DNA of 12,489 bases, from the NCBI GenBank assembly GCA_017444705.1, contig JAFSWA010000082.1, positions 1 through 12,489 of the forward strand. Reading direction: 5' to 3'. The notes below the pieces were generated by a model. That model ran no database searches, had not been told where the DNA came from, and was given only the letters and a program-made list of their open reading frames with translations. The stretch is from a bacterium (GTDB taxonomy: Bacteria; Cyanobacteriota; Vampirovibrionia; Gastranaerophilales; Gastranaerophilaceae). Of this stretch, positions 1-6,471 are shown one piece after another. A program made the translations under genes and the position numbers. Position 1 is the stretch's first letter. Each line of letters starts with the position of its first letter.

Positions 1-839
1 TCACTATTGACGGAGGGTTTTCGTGTCCGAACAGAGATGGTACAATTTCTTCTCTCGGTTGCATATATTGCGATGACGGAGGCAGTTTTTCTCAAAGTTG
101 TGATAATAAATTACCGATAGAGGAACAGGTAAAAATCGGGATTGAACAGCAGCACAAAAGATATGGTGCAAATAAATTTATAGTCTATTTTCAAGCTTTC
201 TCAAATACATATAAACCTGTTAATGAATTAAAAAAAATATATGATTCGGCATTTTGCGATGACAGAATAGTCGGGATTTCAATAGGAACAAGACCTGATT
301 GTGTCGATGAAGAAAAATTAAAACTGATTTCATCATATAAAGATAAATACGAAGTCTGGATAGAATACGGACTTCAAAGCATTCACAATAAGACTTTAAA
401 ATTAATAAACAGAGGTCATGATTATGAGTGTTTTGAAAATGCTTATAAGTTAACAAAAAAATACGGGATAAAGATTTGTACGCACGTAATTATCGGATTA
501 CCGGAAGAATCCAAACAAGATATTATAAAAACAGCTCAAAAACTCTCTGAATTGAAAGTTGACGGAGTTAAATTTCATTGTCTTTGTCTTCTTGAAAATT
601 CTCCTCTTATGAATTATAAAAAATTTCAACCGACAGAAGAAGATTATTATGCGGATATTGTTTGTGATTTTATAGAACTTTTACCCGAAACTACAACAAT
701 ACACAGACTCGCAGCAAACGGTAAAAATGATAAATTAATAGCCCCGCTTTGGCTTAAAAAGCGATTTGGTACAATAAACAAAATCGACAAAATCATGGAA
801 AACAGAAAGTCTTTTCAAGGAATTAAATGCAGTAATTAA
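1..839 (+). CDS. Radical SAM protein, YhcC/TIGR01212-like (5' end cut off by window)
   Basis: The open frame is already running at base 3, so the start lies outside the window. From the family's usual length of about 300 residues I estimate that only some 25-30 N-terminal residues are missing. The first visible residues read TIDGGFSCPNRDG, and the 4Fe-4S/SAM cluster cysteines fall at visible residues 8, 20 and 23 (C-x11-C-x2-C). Further family hallmarks follow: SIGTRPDC, EYGLQSIH, the INRGH segment, THVIIGLPEE and GVKFHCLCLL. The family is predicted to cleave S-adenosylmethionine to a 5'-deoxyadenosyl radical, but its substrate is unknown to me. An in-frame ATG at 552 is internal, because the conserved core lies upstream of it. 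The stop codon overlaps that of the convergent pilin gene, so there is no room for a dedicated terminator. Family assignment is firm; biochemical role is open. Confidence 0.9.
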   Translation, partial: TIDGGFSCPNRDGTISSLGCIYCDDGGSFSQSCDNKLPIEEQVKIGIEQQHKRYGANKFIVYFQAFSNTYKPVNELKKIYDSAFCDDRIVGISIGTRPDCVDEEKLKLISSYKDKYEVWIEYGLQSIHNKTLKLINRGHDYECFENAYKLTKKYGIKICTHVIIGLPEESKQDIIKTAQKLSELKVDGVKFHCLCLLENSPLMNYKKFQPTEEDYYADIVCDFIELLPETTTIHRLAANGKNDKLIAPLWLKKRFGTINKIDKIMENRKSFQGIKCSN

Positions 840-1426
840 TCCTCTTTTACTTTATAATCTTCGCCTTTACATCTTTCTTTATTCATAAAACATGCTATCT
901 TTTTTGCATGCCAATATTTTTCACTTCCTGAATTTTCTTCGTAACCGACATCATTAACATGTATCCCGCCATCATCCGAAATACTTGTTGTCATAATAAA
1001 TGCCGTATATTCATCCGATTCGGCGGAATTTTTATTGAAATTGTTTTCATTAAAAGAAACCAAAGGACTCGTGAGTGAATAATCATCAGTAGAGCCGAAA
1101 TCCCAATAAATTTCATTTACTGACAAAAATCTGCAAGGATTATCCCCCACAGTTGAACTTACTCTGAAATATTCTCTTACTGCTTGACAATCATTTTCAG
1201 CTGCAAACTGATCAATAACATCTTCATCTCTCGGTAATTCGTTTTCAACAATCATGCTTTCAATCGCCTGTTGATAAACCGTTGCCGCTTTTTGTAATTT
1301 TAATCTGTTTGAACGTACACTTGCATTATTTAATGCGGCAGGCACCGTAAGTGCAACAACTACACCCAATAACACTAATGTCGCAATTGCTTCCGCCAAA
1401 GTAAACGCTTTTATTTTTTTATACAT
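836..1426 (-). CDS. Type IV pilin-like protein with prepilin N-terminus
   Basis: This 196-residue protein starts MYKKIKAFTLAEAIATLV: a short basic leader, a predicted prepilin peptidase site before Phe7, Glu at mature position +5, then a hydrophobic helix of about 20 residues (roughly 8-29). That is the class III signal of type IV pilins and type II secretion pseudopilins. Residue -1 is Ala instead of the usual Gly. The rest is a polar globular domain with four cysteines: Cys79 and Cys97 in the middle, and Cys179 and Cys186 near the C-terminus. They could form two disulfides outside the membrane. The start is supported by AAGGAAG about five bases upstream of the ATG and a TATAAT further up. 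No pilus assembly genes are in the window, so it may be one of several scattered minor pilins. Which machine it serves cannot be told from sequence. Confidence 0.8.
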   Translation of the reverse strand: MYKKIKAFTLAEAIATLVLLGVVVALTVPAALNNASVRSNRLKLQKAATVYQQAIESMIVENELPRDEDVIDQFAAENDCQAVREYFRVSSTVGDNPCRFLSVNEIYWDFGSTDDYSLTSPLVSFNENNFNKNSAESDEYTAFIMTTSISDDGGIHVNDVGYEENSGSEKYWHAKKIACFMNKERCKGEDYKVKED

Positions 1427-1449
1427 ATTACTTCCTTATTATGTATTCC

Positions 1450-1455
1450 ATTATA
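1450..1455 (-). promoter_or_regulatory. Possible -10 box of the pilin-like gene
   Basis: A perfect TATAAT on the - strand lies 23 bases upstream of the pilin ATG. It would put the transcript start near 1443 and give a leader of about 17 bases that contains the ribosome binding site. I see no good -35 element, and the region is so AT-rich that chance matches are likely. Confidence 0.4.
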
Positions 1456-1523
1456 ATTTATAATGATACAATATATTTTTAATATATGCAATAATATTTA
1501 CTTTTTTTAAAATTTTTCTATTA

Positions 1524-1529
1524 TATAAT
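1524..1529 (+). promoter_or_regulatory. Possible -10 box of ffh, implying a leaderless mRNA
   Basis: A perfect TATAAT ends only six bases before the ffh ATG at 1536, which is about where transcription would begin. No Shine-Dalgarno-like sequence precedes the ATG (the preceding bases are aaagtt), which fits a leaderless or near-leaderless message. No convincing -35 is present. A second TATAAT at 1459-1464 could serve instead and would give a leader of about 65-70 bases, also without a ribosome binding site. Confidence 0.4.
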
Positions 1530-1535
1530 AAAGTT

Positions 1536-2969
1536 ATGTTTGACAGCTTATCAGAAAAATTACAAGGAATTATTAAAAAAGCATCAGGTAATGCCGAACT
1601 GACACAAGAAAACATGAATGATGCACTGAGGGAAATTCGACGCTCTTTACTTGAAGCCGATGTTAATTTAAAGGTTGTAAAAGCTTTTATTACATCAATA
1701 AGAGAAAAGGCTGAGGGGGAAAAGGTATTACAAAGTGTTTCCCCGGCACAACAACTTACAAAAATTGTAAATGATGAACTGACTGAAATATTAGGGAAAT
1801 ACAACAGTCCTGTTGATATTGAAGGATATCCCGCAACGATAATGATGTTGGGACTTCAAGGCTCCGGAAAAACGACAACAAGTGCAAAGTTAGCACTTAA
1901 ACTAAAAAAAAGCGGGAAAAATCCGCTCATGGTTGCATGTGATGTTCACAGACCCGCTGCAATTAACCAGTTAAAAACATTGGGGAAACAAATTGGGGTT
2001 GAGGTTTTCTCTATTGATGAATGCAAAGATATTACTCAAATTGCAAATAAATCAATAGATTTTGCAAAACAAAACGGATATAACGTCGTTATTCTTGATA
2101 CGGCAGGACGCTTACAAATTGATACGGATATGATGGCGGAAATTATGATTTTAGATAAAATTATTTCGCCAAAAGAAAAATTGCTTGTAATAGATTCCAT
2201 GACCGGTCAGGAAGCCGTAAATGTTGCACAAGATTTTGACGCACAAATCGGTATAACAGGAGTTATACTTACAAAACTTGACGGTGATTCAAGGGGCGGT
2301 GCCGCACTCAGTGTAGTTCAGTGTTCAGGCAAACCGATTAAGTTAGTCGGAATGGGAGAAAAACTTTCAGAATTACAGGATTTTCACCCTGACAGAATGG
2401 CACAGAGAATTTTGGGCATGGGAGATGTGGTTTCTCTTGTAGAAAAAGCTCAGGAAGTTTTTGATGAAAATCAAGCCAAAGAATTTGAAAAGAAAATGCA
2501 AAAAGCCGAATTTTCATTCAATGATTTTTTAAAACTCCAAAAACAAATGAAAGCTTTCGGTTCAATTGGGAATTTACTTTCAATGATACCGGGGGTCAAT
2601 ATTTCAAAAGATGACAAAGATATGATATCTTTTGAAAGTGAAAAACAACTAAAAAAAATAGAAGTATTCATATCTTCAATGACGCCAAAAGAAAGAGATA
2701 ACCCAAATTTACTTGATGCAAGCCGAAAAAAAAGAATTGCTCAGGGTTCGGGATTAGGTATTGAAACCGTAAATGAATATGTAAAACAATTTGAACAGAT
2801 GCGAAAAATGATGAAAGGAATGTCTGACTTAAAGAAAAACTTTAAAGGCGGAATGCCTAATCTTATGCGAGGAATGGGTAATTTATCAAAAATGGGCGGA
2901 GGTTTTCAGGGAAACAAACCGAAAACTCCAAAGGGTTTTTCAAAAAAAGGAATGAGAAAATTCAGATAA
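1536..2969 (+). CDS. ffh: Signal recognition particle protein Ffh (SRP54 GTPase)
   Basis: This 477-residue protein is full length for the family. It binds signal sequences emerging from the ribosome together with 4.5S/SRP RNA and delivers the complex to the receptor FtsY at the membrane. The N domain covers about residues 1-95. The G domain follows, with the P-loop GLQGSGKTTT (106-115), DVHRPAA (136-142), DTAGR (187-191) and TKLDGDSRGG (245-254). The closing-loop region LSELQDFHPDR comes next, and a methionine-rich M domain runs from about 320 to the end, with the RNA-binding core around residues 385-430 and a Met/Gly/Lys-rich tail. The start MFDSLSEKL matches the usual Ffh N-terminus, so the ATG is trusted despite lacking a ribosome binding site. 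It is the first gene of a + strand run with the DAHP synthase 22 bases downstream. No SRP RNA gene was found in the window. Confidence 0.98.
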   Translation: MFDSLSEKLQGIIKKASGNAELTQENMNDALREIRRSLLEADVNLKVVKAFITSIREKAEGEKVLQSVSPAQQLTKIVNDELTEILGKYNSPVDIEGYPATIMMLGLQGSGKTTTSAKLALKLKKSGKNPLMVACDVHRPAAINQLKTLGKQIGVEVFSIDECKDITQIANKSIDFAKQNGYNVVILDTAGRLQIDTDMMAEIMILDKIISPKEKLLVIDSMTGQEAVNVAQDFDAQIGITGVILTKLDGDSRGGAALSVVQCSGKPIKLVGMGEKLSELQDFHPDRMAQRILGMGDVVSLVEKAQEVFDENQAKEFEKKMQKAEFSFNDFLKLQKQMKAFGSIGNLLSMIPGVNISKDDKDMISFESEKQLKKIEVFISSMTPKERDNPNLLDASRKKRIAQGSGLGIETVNEYVKQFEQMRKMMKGMSDLKKNFKGGMPNLMRGMGNLSKMGGGFQGNKPKTPKGFSKKGMRKFR

Positions 2970-2991
2970 TATAAAATAAGAGGAATTAAGA

Positions 2992-4035
2992 ATGATTATT
3001 ATTATGGAACCAAAGGCAACAGAAGCCGAAATTCAAAAAGTTGTAACATCAATGGAAGCAAAGGGCTTCAAAATTATATTAAATAAGGGTGATGTAATGA
3101 CGGTTATTGCCGCAATAGGCGATAAAAGAATGGTTGACCCTGCTTCTATAGCTTCATTAGAGGGAGTAAGAGATGTAAAACTTGTTCAGGAACCTTATAA
3201 ACTTGCTTCAAGAGAAGGGCAAGAAGAAGATACGGTTATTGAATTTCCAAACGGAGTAAAAATAGGAGGACTTGAAAAACCTGTTTTAATGGTTGGACCA
3301 TGCTCTGTCGAAAAAGATATTGACGGTCTTTTACAAGTTGCTTATGCCGCAAAGGAAATGGGTGTTCCGTTTTTGAGAGGCGGTGCTTTTAAACCCAGAA
3401 CTTCACCCTATGAATTTCAGGGTTTGGAAGAACAAGCTCTTAAATATCTCGCAACTGCAAGAGAAAAAACAGGGCTTTTGATAGTAACGGAAGTTATGGA
3501 CACCTATGATGTTCCTTTGGTTGAAGATTATGCAGACGTTGTCCAAATCGGTGCGAGAAATATGCAAAACTTCAAACTCCTCAAAGCAGTGGGCAAATGC
3601 GATAAACCTGTTTTATTAAAGAGGGGGCCGGCTGCAAGTATAAGAGAGTTTTTGTTAGCTGCCGAGCATATTATGTGTAACGGTAACGAAAAAGTTATTC
3701 TTTGTGAAAGAGGAATAAAAGGTTTTGATTCAACTTTTACAAGAAATACTCTTGATTTGGCAGCAGTACCGGTAATCAAAAAATACTCTCACTTGCCGAT
3801 TGTTGTTGACCCAAGCCACGCTTGCGGAAGAAGATATTTGATTGAACCTATGAGCAAAGCGGCATTAATGACAGGAGCCAACGGATTGTTGATAGAAGTA
3901 CATCATGACCCTGACAACGCATCATCTGACGGGGCTCAAAGTTTAAATATTGAACAATTCAAAAAAGTAGCAAAAAATCTTAATCGTTTAATAGGCAGAA
4001 TAGATTACGATAACAGAAACGGCAAAAATGAGTAA
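2992..4035 (+). CDS. aroF: 3-deoxy-7-phosphoheptulonate (DAHP) synthase, AroF-like with N-terminal ferredoxin-like domain
   Basis: The enzyme condenses phosphoenolpyruvate and erythrose 4-phosphate to DAHP, the first step of the shikimate pathway in the cytoplasm. It has 347 residues. Residues 1-70 (MIIIMEPKATEAEI onward) form the small ferredoxin-like domain found at the N-terminus of the Thermotoga/Bacillus-type enzymes, where it mediates feedback control by aromatic amino acids. The barrel domain carries VGPCSVE (101-107, metal-ligand Cys104), RGGAFKPRTSPY (129-140), TEVMD (166-170), QIGARNMQN (185-193), LLKRGPAA (208-215), VVDPSHACGRR (271-281, His276) and VHHDPDNASSDG (303-314). AGAGGAA-like bases (about 2979-2985) sit seven bases before the first ATG, which supports that start over Met5. 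It lies between ffh and the helicase gene and overlaps the latter by eight bases. No chorismate mutase fusion is present. The symbol follows common usage for this subtype. Confidence 0.95.
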   Translation: MIIIMEPKATEAEIQKVVTSMEAKGFKIILNKGDVMTVIAAIGDKRMVDPASIASLEGVRDVKLVQEPYKLASREGQEEDTVIEFPNGVKIGGLEKPVLMVGPCSVEKDIDGLLQVAYAAKEMGVPFLRGGAFKPRTSPYEFQGLEEQALKYLATAREKTGLLIVTEVMDTYDVPLVEDYADVVQIGARNMQNFKLLKAVGKCDKPVLLKRGPAASIREFLLAAEHIMCNGNEKVILCERGIKGFDSTFTRNTLDLAAVPVIKKYSHLPIVVDPSHACGRRYLIEPMSKAALMTGANGLLIEVHHDPDNASSDGAQSLNIEQFKKVAKNLNRLIGRIDYDNRNGKNE

Positions 4036-6340
4036 TAATATGTACGGATTTGATTTTGAGCTTGATGATTTTCAAAAAGAAGCTCTTAATCACATAGAAA
4101 ACGGGAAAAGCGTTGTTGTTTGTGCACCCACAGGTGCAGGGAAAACATGTATTGCCGAATTTGCTATTCAAATGGCATTGAAAAATGAGGAAAGAATTTT
4201 TTATACAACTCCTCTTAAAGCACTTTCAAACCAAAAATTCGGCGATTTTTCAGAGAAATACGGAGCAGACAAAGTCGGACTATTAACCGGTGATACAAGT
4301 ATCAATCGTGATGCCCAAATCGTCGTTATGACAACGGAAGTTTTCAGAAATATGCTCTACGGAACAACTTTTGGCGATGTAAAACACAGTCTTAACAATG
4401 TCAAATACGTCGTTCTTGATGAAGTTCATTATATGAATGATGAACAAAGAGGTACAGTATGGGAAGAAAGTATCATCTATTGCCCGACAGATATTCAGAT
4501 AATCGCACTTTCAGCAACAGTTGCAAATTCCGAACAGCTCACGGAATGGATTAATACGGTTCATTCAAAAACAGAACTTGTTTATACTGATTTCAGACCC
4601 GTTCCTCTAAGATATTTCTACTATGATTCAAATACGCCGAATACAATTTTGCCGCTATTGACACCGGAAGGCAGACTGAATAAAAGAATAAAACCTGAAA
4701 GAAGAGGAAAAGATTTCAGAAAAAAGCTTCAAAATCGCTCGGCAGTAAAAGATGTAATTAATATTCTTAATGAAAAAGACATGCTTCCCGCAATTTATTT
4801 TACATTTTCAAGAAAAAAATGTGATGAACAAATGGAAAAAGCATCAGAACTTGATTTAATTACATATGACGAAAGAAAACAGATAGAAAAAATTACAGAA
4901 GAATATTTATGCGAAAACGAACATTTAAGAAGCAATAAGCATCTTGAATATTTGTATTCGGGAGTTGCATCTCACCATGCGGGTTTACTTCCGGGATGGA
5001 AAGTTTTGGTTGAAAAATTATTTCAAAAAGGATTAATAAAAGTTGTTTTTTCAACTGAGACACTTGCTGCGGGGATAAACATGCCTGCCCGTTCTACGGT
5101 AATAAGTGCAGTTTCAAAAAGAACAGATTCGGGACATCGAATGCTGACAGGTTCTGAGTTTTTACAAATGTCAGGGCGTGCCGGAAGAAGAGGAATGGAT
5201 AAAATAGGCTACGTTACCGTTATAGGAACACCTTTTCAGTCCCCTGACGAAGTGGCAAGGCTTGTTCTCGGCGGAGCTAATCCTCTTGAAAGCAGGTTTA
5301 CACCATGTTATTCTATGGTTCTGAATTTGCTTCAAAGATTTAGCCTTGAAGAAACAAAAGAACTGATTTTGAAAAGTTTTGGTTATTATTCATCAACAGA
5401 CAGACTTACTCCTTTTTATCTGAAAAAAGATGAAATGGAACAGACACTGAAAGAATTTGATAACTTTAAATGTCCGTACAAAAATACAGATAAGTCAGCG
5501 ATTTTTGATTTTATTAAATATAAAAACCAATATGTTGAATACCGAAAAATTGCCAAAACACTAAAAAAACAGGCAAAACAAAGAGGGCAGAAAGACGCTG
5601 CCGAAGTAACCGAATATCATAATAAGGCAAGCGAATTTTACAAACAGATGACCTCTTTACCATGTGATAATTGTCATTTTTATAAAAAACATTTAAAAAA
5701 TCTTGAACTTAGCGAAAAATATGAGAAAAAAATTAAAGAATTAAATAAACAGATTGAAAAAGAAAAAGACATATATTGGAATAATTTTTTAAGCCATAAA
5801 AAAGTCTTGGAGAAAACAGGATATTTAAAGGATAATTATCCTACGGAAAAAGGCAAAACTACCGCCGGAGTGAGAGCGGAAAACGAGTTATTTTTATCCG
5901 AAATATTTTTAAGCGGGATTTTGGATAATCTGAATGAGTCCCAACTGGCTTCCGTTATTTGTGCAATTACAACAGAAGATTTGAGAGCAGATTTATTTAC
6001 TCATCTGCCTGTTGAAAAAGAAGTCAGAAAAACTCTGAATAAAATAAAAGACATCAAAAGAAAAATAAGTTTTATAGAAAAAGAAGAAGAAATATTCAAA
6101 GATAACATGTATATTAATTCTTTTTATTCCCCGTTGATTGAGTATTGGATAAACAAAGGAGAATGGGAAACTTTGGTTGACCAAATAGAAACAGGAGAAG
6201 GAGATGTTGTCAGAATATTTAAAAGAACCGTTGACGTATTAAGACAAATTACAATTTTACCAAATCTTAATCCCACGCTTCAAGAAACGGCAAAATTAGC
6301 AATAAAAGCTATTTTAAGAACACCAATAGATATAGATTAA
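4028..6340 (+). CDS. Ski2-like DExH-box RNA helicase
   Basis: This 770-residue superfamily 2 helicase has a complete motif set: APTGAGKT (33-40, ATP binding), TPLKALSNQK (61-70), DEVH (131-134), SAT (162-164), ASHHAGLLP (314-322), STETLAAGINMPAR (342-355) and QMSGRAGRRG (380-389). The DEVH box with HHAGLLP and AGINMPAR marks the Ski2/Mtr4 group and not the classic DEAD-box group. After the motor come a charged, helix-rich stretch with a CDNC pair (Cys546, Cys549) inside a coiled-coil-like segment (about 460-620), and a C-terminal region (about 640-770) in the position of the DSHCT domain. In eukaryotes relatives feed RNA to the exosome; cyanobacteria carry long homologues of unsettled role. 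By analogy I infer RNA unwinding or turnover. Its ATG lies eight bases inside the end of the DAHP synthase gene, which suggests translational coupling. Confidence 0.92.
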   Translation: MSNNMYGFDFELDDFQKEALNHIENGKSVVVCAPTGAGKTCIAEFAIQMALKNEERIFYTTPLKALSNQKFGDFSEKYGADKVGLLTGDTSINRDAQIVVMTTEVFRNMLYGTTFGDVKHSLNNVKYVVLDEVHYMNDEQRGTVWEESIIYCPTDIQIIALSATVANSEQLTEWINTVHSKTELVYTDFRPVPLRYFYYDSNTPNTILPLLTPEGRLNKRIKPERRGKDFRKKLQNRSAVKDVINILNEKDMLPAIYFTFSRKKCDEQMEKASELDLITYDERKQIEKITEEYLCENEHLRSNKHLEYLYSGVASHHAGLLPGWKVLVEKLFQKGLIKVVFSTETLAAGINMPARSTVISAVSKRTDSGHRMLTGSEFLQMSGRAGRRGMDKIGYVTVIGTPFQSPDEVARLVLGGANPLESRFTPCYSMVLNLLQRFSLEETKELILKSFGYYSSTDRLTPFYLKKDEMEQTLKEFDNFKCPYKNTDKSAIFDFIKYKNQYVEYRKIAKTLKKQAKQRGQKDAAEVTEYHNKASEFYKQMTSLPCDNCHFYKKHLKNLELSEKYEKKIKELNKQIEKEKDIYWNNFLSHKKVLEKTGYLKDNYPTEKGKTTAGVRAENELFLSEIFLSGILDNLNESQLASVICAITTEDLRADLFTHLPVEKEVRKTLNKIKDIKRKISFIEKEEEIFKDNMYINSFYSPLIEYWINKGEWETLVDQIETGEGDVVRIFKRTVDVLRQITILPNLNPTLQETAKLAIKAILRTPIDID

Positions 6341-6446
6341 AAAAATCCAGAAAAAAGTTATGAAGAAATGTTACAATTTTACGAAAAATTTAAAAATTTA
6401 GGCAATAAAATATTTTTACATGAATTATAAGGGTATGAAAAGTTAG

Positions 6447-6452
6447 TATAAT
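6447..6452 (+). promoter_or_regulatory. -10 box for the Gln/Pro-HEAT gene
   Basis: A perfect TATAAT lies 19 bases before the preferred ATG at 6472. It overlaps the first possible in-frame ATG (6451-6453), which therefore cannot be on this transcript. A -35 at normal spacing is not evident; TTTACA at 6415-6420 is too far away. Predicted transcription start is about 6458-6460. Confidence 0.5.
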
Positions 6453-6455
6453 GGT

Positions 6456-6465
6456 AAGGAAAGGA
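6456..6465 (+). promoter_or_regulatory. Ribosome binding site deciding the start at 6472
   Basis: The purine stretch AAGGAAAGGA offers an anti-16S match (AAGGA, 6461-6465) six bases before ATG 6472. The upstream ATG at 6451 has no such site and sits in the -10 box. Confidence 0.65.
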
Positions 6466-6471
6466 AACATT

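Noticed and set aside
1427..1535. SRP RNA gene next to ffh
   Set aside because: The conserved tetraloop region (GGAAGG/AGCAG type) was not found here or in the other gaps.
1451..1804. 117-codon - strand frame opposite the ffh start
   Set aside because: It lies antisense to the conserved N-terminal Ffh coding sequence, shows no family motif, and has a Ser/Phe-rich composition typical of a shadow frame.
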